Below are positions 21,387 to 32,589 of a DNA stretch of 64,000 nt, piece after piece. This stretch comes from Bugulina stolonifera (taxonomy: Eukaryota; Bryozoa; Gymnolaemata; Cheilostomatida; Bugulidae): positions 4,960,001 to 5,024,000 of the forward strand of contig OW285190.1 of assembly GCA_935421135.1 (NCBI GenBank), read 5' to 3'. Position numbers and translations under genes: made by a program. How positions within the stretch are numbered: the first letter of the stretch is position 1; each line of letters starts with the position of its first letter. The notes beneath the pieces are model-generated. The model ran no database searches. It saw only the letters and a list, made by a program, of their open reading frames with translations, and was not told the DNA's origin.

Positions 21387-23396
21387 ATGTTCAAGTTTCA
21401 ACAGCCCGACATGATCCAGAAGTATCGCGTAGCCGACCTCCAAGACATAATCCCAACGACGGAGATACAGTCTATACTGCCTGCAGTTCAAGTACAAAGA
21501 GCGAAATGTTCTTTCACGGAATTCAGCATTGCCGAACAAGTTCAGTCGAAGATACAGATTGCCGAACTCTCGAAATCCCATAAAGCGGATAAGAAGCAAT
21601 CGAAGGCAAACATTGCTGCGTTCCCACGCTTATTTGACGAGTCAAACAAAGAAAACGTGCCTGAGGCATTGCCTACAATTGAGCCAATTGCTCATCCCTC
21701 GGCTAGTATAAATACGACAACCCACAGACGAGTAGTCCTTTCTCGTCCAGCTCTTCATCAGAGTACATGTATCCCTACATGTGATAACCTCTGCACTCTT
21801 GCTCGTGACACTGGTGAAGCTGAAGCTACTCATAGCAGTCGTATCCTTTCTCCTTCTCATATGGACGAGACGGCTACTCCTTCCAGTACGGATCACTCCA
21901 ATCAGCCTGTCTTCACAGCTGAAGGTAAGCAAATATCAGTGTTACAAGTAAGGACTAAACCAGGATTAGAGGTGCAATCCACACCTGTGGAACTGTCAGG
22001 CATGAATTCTCTCTCCCTCCCCACTCGGCATAGACCAGTCGGGACAGAGGAGGATTCCCCTGAACATTTCCACAGGAAAGAACATGAGTTAGAAGGCGGA
22101 GGATACACATCAAATAAATTGTGTGTTGTAGACGCATCTCCTCTACGAAAGACGCTCACGCCAGACGGCACGCCTCCACCTACTCCACCTCCTGTCACCT
22201 CTACCCTGAAGCTAGCTACAATTAAGCTGCACAAACTCACTGACAAGCTGCCCCTAGAGTCGTCCCAGCATTCCAGAGCCACTAAGCCGTGGATTAGCAC
22301 CTTCACTCAACAGGCCCAAGACGACTTAGCCAGAAGGAGTCAACCTAACCTCAAATGTGCAAAGTGTGGCTTCTCCGGAACCCTCAAGAGGCTGAATATA
22401 CACATCTGGCAACACTTCGCACGCTTCTATTGTCGATGCGGACGCAGCTCAGTTAGCCGTGATGCACTAAGCCATCACTTCAGTCGGAGATCCAGTATCT
22501 GTAGGAAACGTCTCTTCCTCATGGATGGGCCCAGCTATGCGGCCCTCATGGAATGGTGGGGCGTAAAGGATCCCCCACTATTTCTACCATGTCGTCCCAC
22601 CATGGACAAACAGTCGGGAACAAATAAGCCAGTCTACCTGCCTAGTACCTCATCTGCACAGAAGCGGCCTCCTAAAGGACGGCACAGTCCTTCCCCATCT
22701 CCAGAACGGACACCCGACTCCGCACCCTCTGATGCTGCTTCCTCCTCTTCCTCGTCGCCTACCACTCCTGCTGGGCCTTCTCCCTGGCAACCCACTGCTA
22801 GTACCTCCGCAGTACGTGTCACCTCCCCTGGCCGACGCGGACGTCTACCCTCTTGGAAGACACGGCCTGCTCCCAGGAAGAGTATGCCTGCCGCCCAGTC
22901 GGGCACCCTATATGAAGGATCTCCACCTAAGGTCTCATGTGCTGCTTCTCCTGTTCTATTGATTGAACCACTGCAGTCTAGGCCAACGCTAGAAGTCTCG
23001 CCACACTGCTCTCCACAAGTGCCTGCCAGGGACCTACCCCGAGTCTCTCCAGGCTCTCCTGCCGTCCGGTCCCCACCTCCTGCATCTCCTGTATTCACCC
23101 AGCCAGATGCCACATGTCCTGCATTTCCGGATCCGTCACTCATGCTCTCACAGCTGCTTGCTGACCTCAAGCCACGGATCCATTACCTTGCCAGCCGCCA
23201 ACAGGTGGGGGACACTCTACGCCAGCACCTGGAACCTCTCTATGCTCGAGAAATAGCTCTTCGCGCACTAGCCAACCAGCATCTAGACCACCCCCAGCAA
23301 CTCCAGCTAGTACAAGCAGATTTGGATGTAGTCTCCAGGGAATCTACACTGTACCGTACCCTTCTTAATTTGACACTAGAGACACCTATGACCTAG
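21387..23396 (+). CDS. Gag-like C-terminal region with zinc domain, open in copy 1
   Basis: A 669-codon open frame continuous in register with the Gag frame of the sister copy, so its first ATG is probably not a real start. A polar region is followed by a conserved TPPPVTSTLKLATIKLHKLT block (about residues 270-290). The zinc signature starts at Cys324: C-x2-C-x11-H-I-W-Q-H-F-x4-C-x-C-x11-H-H, then Cys372. A Pro/Ser-rich linker and a helical end (about 590-665) follow, ending just before the polypurine tract. It has no catalytic motif of protease, RT or integrase. By position it is a Gag nucleic-acid-binding part, but the finger is not the usual CCHC knuckle. The same spacing recurs in the TTAA-element gene. 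Confidence 0.7.
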   Translation: MFKFQQPDMIQKYRVADLQDIIPTTEIQSILPAVQVQRAKCSFTEFSIAEQVQSKIQIAELSKSHKADKKQSKANIAAFPRLFDESNKENVPEALPTIEPIAHPSASINTTTHRRVVLSRPALHQSTCIPTCDNLCTLARDTGEAEATHSSRILSPSHMDETATPSSTDHSNQPVFTAEGKQISVLQVRTKPGLEVQSTPVELSGMNSLSLPTRHRPVGTEEDSPEHFHRKEHELEGGGYTSNKLCVVDASPLRKTLTPDGTPPPTPPPVTSTLKLATIKLHKLTDKLPLESSQHSRATKPWISTFTQQAQDDLARRSQPNLKCAKCGFSGTLKRLNIHIWQHFARFYCRCGRSSVSRDALSHHFSRRSSICRKRLFLMDGPSYAALMEWWGVKDPPLFLPCRPTMDKQSGTNKPVYLPSTSSAQKRPPKGRHSPSPSPERTPDSAPSDAASSSSSSPTTPAGPSPWQPTASTSAVRVTSPGRRGRLPSWKTRPAPRKSMPAAQSGTLYEGSPPKVSCAASPVLLIEPLQSRPTLEVSPHCSPQVPARDLPRVSPGSPAVRSPPPASPVFTQPDATCPAFPDPSLMLSQLLADLKPRIHYLASRQQVGDTLRQHLEPLYAREIALRALANQHLDHPQQLQLVQADLDVVSRESTLYRTLLNLTLETPMT

Positions 23397-23409
23397 TGTG
23401 AGGGGGCTA
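23396..23409 (+). promoter_or_regulatory. Polypurine tract
   Basis: gtgtgagggggcta directly precedes the 3' LTR; the same tract precedes the 3' LTR of the minus-strand copy (57690-57703). Confidence 0.7.
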
Positions 23410-24073
23410 TGTAATGGTACGCCAAGTCGTATCTTACATCTGACACTCATTCTTGTGTGCACATAATTGTATATATCTGTTTGTACTTTACTCCTATATT
23501 ATTGTATATAGTTACATGATTATATCTAAGTCTTTTAATGCCTTTTATACCCATGTACAGAGGCCCGACCTCTCAGAATCCATTGATATTAATTTTGTAC
23601 ATGAATTGGACCATCATAAGCAACTTTTGTAGAACCCGACCTATTTTGGTTGGCCGTCGGGCTTCCGGCGGCCATCTTGTTGCGCAACTTCCGGACGACC
23701 TCACGTCGTCTTTTCCCGACACTACGTCGGCCGGAAGTCCTTATACTATATAAAGGGCATTGTTTCACTGTTCATTGTCTCAGTCTTCACTTGACTTTCA
23801 ATAAAGATACATCTATACTTGATACAGAGACTTTCACTTCCTTTTGTCAGGTCATTCGCTTAGCGAACTGCCTACTAGGTCGGATCACTCTCTTTCACAG
23901 TATAGTCTGAAGGTCAGACTTGGGACCAGATGGGTCGTCTCTGGTAGTTATTGGGCTACTGAGACCGCTCGATCTTTTATGTAATGCGAAGTCCTATTAC
24001 CACTCATAGGCACTTCATTTCTGGGTCGATAGTCGTCCAAGGACGACCGCACCAAATCACAGAAACCATTACA
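23410..24073 (+). repeat. 3' LTR (family A)
   Basis: Near-identical partner of 18947-19611, with one 1-nt indel and about 15 substitutions counted by eye. TATA and aataaa are conserved. Confidence 0.9.
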
Positions 24074-25904
24074 TTGTTACATGTAGAAGTGACGAGTGCA
24101 ACAAACGCAATAAATCATTTGTGTGACTTAATGAAGTTATGTTGCCATGCAATGAGCTGTATACCAAGTACAATGAAGCTGTGTCATACAGCCATCATCA
24201 CTTCAAATACGAGAAATTATAATGTGACTTTCAAATATTATTAGAAGCAGATCCAGGGAAATGCAACGTAGTATGAGGTGGGTCAGGTGTAAATGGCAGC
24301 ACCAGCACTGTCTGCCTGTTGCAAAATGTTTCACGCGGGTTCATAACTGTCAGTGACAGAAGAGTGTTGGTGAGACCTAGCAAAGCTCACACACCACAAT
24401 AAATAAGACACGCCTAACCATGTGGTACATCAACAAGAATACCACAAACATGCTCGGTAGCAACAGACTGCTGTTATTACATGTATTAGATTGTTATGGT
24501 ACCAAGGTAGGCCTAGTACTGTGCTGAAACATTGTTGAGATGTACATGTATATAGCCATCTTACCTCTTGTTTCCTTGCAACTTTGGTAGTCTGCTGAAA
24601 ACATCTTCATTTGCAATAGGTAGCCTTGATTGGCTAGAAAAATTAATCATAGAAAAAATTTTATTATATTACCTGAGAACAGAGAAAAATGCTTGGAAAT
24701 GAAATCTATTGTCAAAAATTTATGTGATTAGTCTAAACTTGCTGCGAGAATAATACACATTGCAATTATGTGCATGTAAATTAATTACATGCAAATGTGT
24801 ATATAACTTGCACTAAATATCGTTTGACTGTACCTTGGACGTTTTAGAGGTAGATAAGTATTAGGTTTGTTTGTCACCATGCAAGTGCCTGGCACAGAGG
24901 GAAGTTTAAGCTTGCAGGTGCTTGATGCAGGTTTTGTTGTCACCTTGTGCTTGTCATGACAGGTTGACAGGTTACTTCAAACGCATTTGCTACAGGTGGA
25001 AGCGCGACCCAGCAGGTGCTTGGCAAAGAAGGAAGTGTCACCTTACAGGTGCTTGATGCAGGCTTAGTTGAAACCTTTTCGGTCTTTGTTGCAAGTTGAC
25101 GTGGCGCTTTGTGCATAGAAACATTTGATACAGGTGAAAGTGTTATCTTACAAGCACTTTGCACAGGAGGGAGTGTCACCTTGCTGGTATTGGGCACTGG
25201 TGGAAGTTTGGTAAACTCCCTGAGGGGTTTAATTGATTTCACAGAGGCGACTTGCAGATTCGCATCTCTTGCACTGTCAATTACATCGAATTCAATTAAA
25301 TTAAACTGAATTAAATCAAATCAAATTGAGTTAAATGAAACAAATATTTTATTTAGACTGAGCATTTTTATCGGCAATATTATGCTTGACAACCAGTAGT
25401 ACTGGTTGCCAAACGTGCCAAGCTCTTCCAATTACGTCACTTATCCAGAAGTTTCTGAACAGAAATTTCTGGGTAAGTAACATAATTAAAAGAGCTGAAG
25501 ACTTTTCATACCAAGGTATAAATAGGTATGCAAAGACGTATTGCATATACTGTACATCAAGTCCTATTACATGTATATCTGAATGATCATTTACATATTG
25601 TTAGTTAGTTAAGATTAGAGTCAACGTGTATACTGCAAATTTCTATAAATGTGAGTTCAGCTTCCATAGTTACATAATATATGCTTTACTTGTGCATGTC
25701 CTTTAACTTACATTGATGTCACTTTATCCTTTGATGATGGTTTAGTCACCCTCAGTTCCTTTGAAGTCTTAGCAGAAACATAAGGAGACCTGCTTGATGA
25801 TGACCTACAGATAAATGGAAGATATTTCAATTATATGAGGAGGTGGAATTCCTTATCTTTCATGTAGAAATACTTCAATGAATGAATTTATACATATACA
25901 TGTA

Positions 25905-26160
25905 CATGTAAGTACAATGTAAGTACAATGTAAGTACAATGTAAGTACAATGTAAGTACAATGCAAGTACAATGTAAGTACAATGTAAGTACAATGTAAG
26001 TACACTTTAGGTACAATGTAAGTACAATGTAAGCACAATGCAAGTACAATGTAAGTACAATGCAAGTACAATGTAAGTACAATGCAAGTACAATGTAAGT
26101 GCAATGTAAGTACACTTTAGGTACAATGTAAGTACAATGTAAGCACAATGCAAGAACATG
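25905..26160. repeat. 10-bp minisatellite (tacaatgtaag) in an intron
   Basis: About 25 tandem units of taagtacaatg with a few variants (gcaag, cactttagg). The array lies between exons 3 and 4 of the pseudogene. It is open on the minus strand by periodicity only. The sister array is at 45755-45905 and 46915-47460. Confidence 0.9.
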
Positions 26161-26501
26161 TATATACAATGTAGAAAGTCTCAAGTATTATCTACATGTA
26201 TATAGAAGGCACACTCCAAGTTAATGAGATCATCTTTTTACAAGTAAAAAAATCTTAAAATTCTCTCTCTATGGGGGCAAACTGCTATTCAATACTTTGA
26301 CTCACAGGTTCAGTCCTATCTTTACTGGGGAAACAGAATTAGGACTTCTTAAACCAGCAAAGTTTGGTACTGAGTAGTCCCTCACTGGTATGGAACTGTA
26401 GCTATAACAAAACGCATCATCATTGTACATGTAGCATGTAACTATTAGTGTGTATAGCCTTATTTCCAGCAGCAGTAACTTGGCAAGTATGAGTTTGATA
26501 G

Positions 26502-26576
26502 AGCAGCGGTGGCTTCGTGGGCAAAGTCCTGAACCTTTGTGTGAGAAATCCTGGTTTGATTCCTGTCTAAGGTCAT
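26502..26576 (+). repeat. tRNA-like (SINE-derived) segment, left copy
   Basis: A-box-like tggcttcgtggg and B-box ggtttgattcc are at tRNA spacing, but the flanks do not form an acceptor stem. It lies in intron 2 of the duplicated gene; the partner at 47808-47880 has a canonical B box. Read as an old tRNA-derived SINE head, not a tRNA gene. Confidence 0.55.
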
Positions 26577-27817
26577 GGTGGTGTTTAGAACAGGATCCCG
26601 CCTTTAAATACTCAAGTGCCATAAAATTATAGTCACTTTGCCATGTTGAGAGTTGCACAGTGACTACTTCTACCTCAAATTAAAAAGCTCTGAACTTTTC
26701 AGATTCTAGTTTTCAGATTCTAGTTTTCTTACCTGGGACTATGGAAGTAAAACTGGTAGAATGTTAACGTATAGGCTAATTAGCTTTATCTAATGTATAT
26801 ATACTAAATGTATTATAACACTGTCTGCTCACCTGGACATTAAAGTATTTGACTCTTTTCGATTCCTACATATCTTTGCATTTTCTTCCTCGAATAAAAT
26901 TCTAAGTGCTTCACTGGCCGCTGAACACCCTACAATACTGCACTTGGTATAATATTATGTCTATATACTATATTGTTACTTCCAAGTACACTGTATTACG
27001 TAACAATGTGTAATACAATAAAAGATCTTTCACTGCCACACAAGGAAGTACACTGTGCACCCATACTTAAACGCATATGTACACAATTTTCAGTAAAATA
27101 TCACAGCAAAGCACAGGAATCCTCACCAGAATCAGTAGAGTAGCTGGTAGACATGTTGAATTGTCAGTAGAAATACACAATTAGTATTCACAGAAGTTTC
27201 AGTAATCATAAACAAGATGGCTGAACTTCAGTAGTACTGTATAGTGTTTGACGCAATGTTGGTATGCAATAATATAGGATTCTGTAATTTATGCAGTTAC
27301 AACTATCACAAAAGCAATTGTTACATTGCAATGTATGTCTACATTGGCAAAGTAAAGTATAGACTTAATTATAATATTTATATTATTGTCTTGATGCAGA
27401 ACTGTCATGGTACTACAACCACACAATGACCAATCATGTAGCCTCATGGCATCTACCTTGCTATACATACACTGAACAGTATAAAATTTGCCATAACTTC
27501 TGAGATTTTTATTTGCATCTCTTTAGATTTAAATACATCAGCTACATGATTAATTAACATGATGTATGAAAATAATAATATAGAATATCAACAAGTTACA
27601 CACATTCGGTCTGTGACAGACTTGGTTACTAGATTTAAATAACTACATAATTTACAAATGTTATACACCATTACGTCGAGTCTTTAGGCGAATGGAGGCA
27701 GCATGACAAGAGAAACCAATACATGGGTGGTGGGTGTGTGTGCTGACTGCAAGCAGATGCTAGATGAGGTTCAGGTAATGGGTAGAGGTGATCAGAACGT
27801 GCACTGCAAGACAAGGG

Positions 27818-27966
27818 CTATGGGGACTATGAGGACTATGAGGATCATGAGGTCTATGAGGACTACGAGGACTATAAGGACTATGAGTGCTATGGGGACT
27901 ATGCGGACTATGAGGACTATGAGGACTATGAGGACTGTGAGGACTATGAGGACTATGAGGACTATG
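27818..27966. repeat. 9-bp minisatellite (ggactatga)
   Basis: About 16 tandem units of ggactatga(g). The sister locus near 49340-49360 has only one (aaggactatgaatgag), so the array arose after the duplication. Confidence 0.85.
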
Positions 27967-28049
27967 AATAAGATGCTCCACCTTAAAGTTAATCTGTCAT
28001 GGCAGTGTTTGCTGATAGAAGAGAGTGGAAGAGGAGTTGAAGATACCAC

Positions 28050-29230
28050 AGGTGTGTATACATACACGCACTACTGTATGCATGTATATATACAGTAGTA
28101 CTATTTATTAGTAGGTGTATATACATGTATATAGTAGATACTACAGGTGTATATATATATATAGCAGATACTACAGGTGTATACATATATATAATAGATA
28201 CTACAGGTGTATATATATATAGTAGATACTACAGGTGTATATATATAGTAGATACTACAGGTGTATATATTATATAGTAGATACTACAGGTGTATATATA
28301 TATATAGCAGATACTACAGGTGTATACATATATATAATAGATACTACAGGTGTATATATATATAGTAGATACTACAGGTGTATATATATAGTAGATACTA
28401 CAGGTGTATATATTATATAGTAGATACTACAGGTGTATATATATATATAGCAGATACTACAGGTGTATACATATATATAATAGATACTACAGGTGTATAT
28501 ATATATAGTAGATACTACAGGTGTATATATATAGTAGATACTACAGGTGTATATATTATATAGTAGATACTACAGGTGTATATATATATATAGCAGATAC
28601 TACAGGTGTATACATATATATAATAGATACTACAGGTGTATATATATATAGTAGATACTACAGGTGTATATATATAGTAGATACTACAGGTGTAAATATA
28701 TAGTAGATACTACAGGTGTATATATATAGTAGATACTACAGGTGTATATATATAGTAGATACTACAGGTGTATATATATAGTAGATACTACAGGTGTATA
28801 TATATAGTAGATACTACAGGTGTATATATATAGTAGATACTACAGGTGTATATATATAGTAGATACTACAGGTGTATATATATAGTAGATACTACAGGTG
28901 TATATATATAGTAGATACTACAGGTGTATATATATAGTAGATACTACAGGTGTATATATATAGCAGATACTACAGGTGTATATATATAGTAGATACTACA
29001 GGTGTATATATATAGTAGATACTACAGGTGTATATATATAGTAGATACTACAGGTGTATATATATAGTAAATACCACAGGTGTATACATATAGTAGATAC
29101 TACAGGTGTATACATATAGTAGATACTACAGGTGTATATATATAGTAGATACTGCAGGTGTATATATATAATTAAGATACCAGAAGAAGATACCACAGGT
29201 GTACAAGTAAATAAAGGATGCTACAGGTGT
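28050..29230. repeat. 26-bp minisatellite with 143-bp higher-order units
   Basis: The unit is gtagatactacaggtgtatatatata. Between about 28120 and 28690 the units are grouped in a 143-bp block of five length variants repeated about four times. From about 28700 to 29160 they are plain 26-mers, with decayed ends. The sister locus has a single gaagatactacagatgtg at about 49427-49444. ORFs here are periodicity artefacts. Confidence 0.9.
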
Positions 29231-30087
29231 ATATGTATATTACGTATATAGTTTTGTCAACGGTAATCTGGAGCACTGGTAGACTGACTGGTGTATCAGA
29301 AATATAAGGTTGCAAAGGCACTGGATATTGTGGTAACTGTCTAGATGCATATTATTCTACGTGAACATTATATCTCGCTACATAATAAGACAAGCGACTA
29401 TATCTGGCATCTTGGCATAGCTCTGTAGAGGTTGATGTTACAAGTGATTACACAGAGTCACCTAAGGGTGTGCCTTTTATTTTTGCAAATATTAAAATAA
29501 TGCACTTGCCAAGTTATTGCTGCTCTAAATAGGGAGGGTAGGGACACTCGGAGTGGCTACCCATGCAGCCAAACAATGTTTAATCTATCCACAGCATATT
29601 TAATCGATTCAACATAAATATTTAAATGCTTTTTAAATGTTGTGAATTGAGGAAGTAATACAGATTTATTCAACACTATTATAGTGTTATTATGATGTCA
29701 GTACATAGAAATGTAACCTCCCCATATATACTATACCTGCCAAGTTAGGGAGGATGGCAACACTAGGAGTGACTACTCATGCAGTCAAAAATGTTTAATC
29801 TACCCACAGCATATTTAATTGATTCGACATTTATATTTAAATGTTTAAATGCTTTATAAATGTAATGAATGGCAGAAGTATACAAATTTATCCAATGCTA
29901 ACAATGTTATTAGCAACCATCCTGCAACCTTAGTCATAATTATAAAGATTTTGCAATATAATTTAGGCAGCTGATGTAAGCAGACTGAGTGACTGTCTCA
30001 TACTTATAGGTACACTTAGTCATTGAAATGTGGTTTCTAGTATTATTTACTCTCCTTACTCTCCTCTCCTAGCTTTTATTTGACAAG
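29231..30087. repeat. Gene-free stretch with a roughly 160-bp tandem duplication
   Basis: About 29530-29690 and 29743-29910 are diverged copies (both have ..cagcatatttaat.gattc.ac.. and tttaaatgctttataaatg-like words). Nothing coding is recognised. Confidence 0.6.
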
Positions 30088-30333
30088 TCATAGATTCAGT
30101 AAAAATTCAAAATAATTGAGGAATTTATAGCTGAGTGGGAGCAGGATATGACGGCATGGAGTTTCCCGGTCTAAATCGGGAGACAAGGGCTGTATGGGCT
30201 GTACCACAGTTGGCTCAAACAACGCTGCTTTATGCTTGTATTTATAGACAAAGACACAAAAGTTTGACTCGCTCTTTGGTAGAAAAGTAACATGTAAGTC
30301 CCGATGTACAGTGTGCAGTTGACTGGAGATCAT
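30088..30333 (-). CDS. Hypothetical 81-aa ORF or exon
   Basis: A minus-strand frame from ATG to TGA with balanced, non-repetitive composition (for example LFEPTVVQPIQPLSPDL). No family is recognised. It may be a small gene, part of a spliced one, or chance. Confidence 0.25.
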   Translation of the reverse strand: MISSQLHTVHRDLHVTFLPKSESNFCVFVYKYKHKAALFEPTVVQPIQPLSPDLDRETPCRHILLPLSYKFLNYFEFLLNL

Positions 30334-30654
30334 ACTCGGTATCTTTTTACTTATCTTCTACCCAAAGGCGCCATGAGTAATTTACCAGTGTCATAATCAA
30401 TATATAATGTTTCCATTAGGACGAGGTTATCTCTACCTAATATTAATACATGTAGATATTTTATATTCTCCTATGACTAATAGCTTACATGTAGCTGTTA
30501 TACATGTACATTTGCAGGCTATCCTTACATTGGAAAAGCACATAAAATTATCTAATCCTTTTATAATTGCGCCATCCATAGCTCTTAAACATCTGCACGT
30601 TCTTTTAATTTTAGTTGCAATGGCTAATACTTCACAGAGATCTACTACTACATA

Positions 30655-30713
30655 TGTACAACTACTACTACTACCACTACTACTACTACTACCACCACTA
30701 CTACTACCACTAT

Positions 30714-30778
<65 letters not shown>

Positions 30779-30779
30779 G
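30655..30779. repeat. ACT trinucleotide repeat
   Basis: About 40 act/acc triplets, uninterrupted from about 30713. The poly-Leu and poly-Ser frames on either strand are artefacts. Confidence 0.95.
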
Positions 30780-31020
30780 GTACAACGGATTTAGCAGAGA
30801 ATTTTGAGAAGAACAAGTTCAATATGTCAGTGGGTGGAATGAGAGGTAAACTACCAGTGTTACAGTCATGTACATGTATGTCCATATAGCAGTGCAATAT
30901 GTCATTTAGAGATGCAAGTATCTCTAGATATAATTGACATTCGGCATGTTCTGGTACATGATAGAGTATGTTGATAAGTGTTTCATTCATTAAGATCGAT
31001 TTATGCCATTATTATAATAT

Positions 31021-31807
31021 TGTAGTGCTATGGACCGGGACATTTATTAACCGGGCCTCAGCCTGCCTGATAGACATTTACGCAAACTAAGTGTCTTGTA
31101 GTTGCCTCGCTCAACTCAATTTGTATTTGTTCAATTACTCTTGCACTTACCGCATATACATGCATATACTTGCATTTGCTCATGTGCTTCGATGTTATAT
31201 GCATTTCTAAGATTTTATATCATAAATTTCTATGTATATATACCCCTTTTATACCCATGTAAATGACGCCAACATCTCAGAATTTGCTGTAATTAATTTT
31301 GTATATAGATTGCATCTTTCTAGGCATCTTTTCTTTGGGGCCGACCCAAGTTAGGTCAAGCCTTGGCTACCTAGCAGTCATCTTGTTGTGCAATTTCCGG
31401 ACGATGCTACGTCGTCTTTTTACCAGAAACTTTTACTTTTACCGGAAGTCTAAAACTATATAAAGCATGTGCATCTGCATTGTACTGTCAGTTGATGCTT
31501 GGATCTCAATAAAGATGCTTCTATACTACTTATACAGAGTCTTCTCTCGTAGCTAAGGTTGATTCCAGCTGATTAGGTCTTTGAACCTTGATACCCGATC
31601 AACCTACTAGGACTGAACTTAATCTTTCTCAAGTATAGCATTGACTCGGGACCACATGGGTCGTCTTGGTTAGCTAAATACATGTAACTACAAGTACTGT
31701 TTGATCTTTCATGTAATACAGAAGGCCTAGCACCACTCATAGGCTCTTCACTTCTGCACTATTGGGTTGTACCTAGACCTCATAGACACAGCAGCAAAAA
31801 CATTACA
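31021..31807 (+). mobile_element. Solo LTR, family B
   Basis: TGTAGTG...CATTACA, flanked by ATAT on both sides (31017-31020 and 31808-31811). It has the family layout: caatttccgg and accggaagtc ETS-type cores, TATA actatataaagc at about 31456, aataaa at 31508-31513. No internal sequence remains, so it is probably the product of LTR-LTR recombination. Confidence 0.85.
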
Positions 31808-32122
31808 ATATTAATGGATATTTTACTAGTACCAAGTTATTCTGATTTACAACAGAATTTTTTGATTGGAAATGGGAGGGAAAATTGTTTCATGGGAAAA
31901 AAAGATAATGTATGTACTTTAGTGCTAAGAATGCTCTCACATGTTCTCATGCTTGTGCAACAGTCTATTTAACAAACTATTTGACCTCTTTTTGAGGCAT
32001 CCATAATTGGCTGCCATAAGTTCCTGGTATGGACTATTAGATATAAACAGCAACTGTGTGTAGGAGTTATCAGTTAGCAAGCAGCTAGTGTGGTTTGTCA
32101 TAAGGCTGTGCTCTGCCCTCAG

Positions 32123-32533
32123 ATCCTGAAGAACCCCAGCACAGAGGACAGCCCACCTTGTCGAGCAAACTCTGGTAAGTTAATTGCTAGTAAATTAGGT
32201 TCCCCAAAGCATTTTGATTGTGTTGTTTTCTGCATTCCACCGTTGACTGTTTGTAAAACTAGAAATTAAAAAAATGTGCTTGGCTTTGAGGGAATTTACT
32301 ACATACATAGATAGCCTATTAAATGTTATATAAAACATACATAGCATGTACAATGTACATGTAAATAATGCAATGGTGCCCTCCTTAGTATTAATGTTAC
32401 ATGTATGCTGCCTTGACAGATTATCTGCAAACATACATCTCAAATCAGATGATGTTGACATTGGTTATGTTTGATATTATTAATGCTAGAACCCAGTAGT
32501 CGAATCTCTCCCCACAAGTTTGACTCCTGCTAG
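32123..32533 (+). CDS. Possible terminal exons of an unknown gene
   Basis: Two candidate exons join in frame: 32123-32174 (acceptor ctgccctcag, donor ctctg|gtaagt; ILKNPSTEDSPPCRANS) and 32490-32533 (acceptor taatgctag; PSSRISPHKFDSC, then TAG). The phase-1 split codon fits. No ATG lies in frame just upstream, so earlier exons would be needed. The only other support is GC content above the surroundings. Confidence 0.3.
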
Positions 32534-32589
32534 CTCTATCTAGCTATAGGAGCCGATCTTGCGTTGACCCCAAGGACTTCAGTCATGGT

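Larger units (their letters stand above)
18947..24073 (+). mobile_element. Complete Gag-only LTR retroelement, family A, copy 1
   Basis: Two LTRs of about 665 bp (18947-19611 and 23410-24073) start TGTAATGG and end CCATTACA. They differ at roughly 15 positions by eye (about 2%). A primer site lies 1 nt after the 5' LTR and a purine tract just before the 3' LTR. Flanking tetranucleotides are ttat and ttgt, a near match to the 4-bp duplications of other copies. The 3.8-kb interior holds one long Gag-like frame with a zinc domain. There is no protease, reverse transcriptase, RNase H or integrase, so this element is non-autonomous by design or by ancestral loss. Confidence 0.85.
24565..27154 (-). 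pseudogene. Truncated duplicate of the 11-exon gene (exons 1-6)
   Basis: Minus-strand exons at 27127-27154 (with ATG), 26833-26929, 26306-26395, 25712-25804, 24834-25273 and 24565-24633 correspond one to one with exons 1-6 of the gene at 41152-48455, with the same splice sites and phases. Exon 5 is 440 nt instead of 447. A base missing near 24947 shifts the frame to TGA at 24940-24942, within the repeated TCKV.LPPV region. Exons 7-11 are absent because the duplication stops at about 24290. It is probably non-functional or encodes a short N-terminal product. Confidence in the exon structure is good because two copies agree. Confidence 0.75.
24290..28050. repeat. Segmental duplication, left copy
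   Basis: Aligns collinearly with 44120-49445 over exons, introns, the tRNA-like insert and intergenic sequence. It lacks the LTR inserted at 45906-46914 and two of the three 112-bp units at 48845-49165. It has its own expansions of a 9-bp repeat (27818-27966) and, at its right border, the 26-bp array. The left border lies about 220 bp from the end of LTR element 1. Many substitutions and small indels separate the two copies. Confidence 0.9.

Noticed and set aside
22634..23170. 178-codon minus-strand ORF
   Set aside because: Antisense shadow of the Pro/Ser-rich part of the Gag-like ORF; the mirror appears in the other copy.
28235..28703. Possible CRISPR-like array of repeats with spacers
   Set aside because: The 'spacers' are variants of the same tatata repeat, the host is a eukaryote, and there are no cas genes.
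30407..30990. ORFs with poly-Leu or poly-Ser
   Set aside because: ACT microsatellite read in different frames; no supporting signals.
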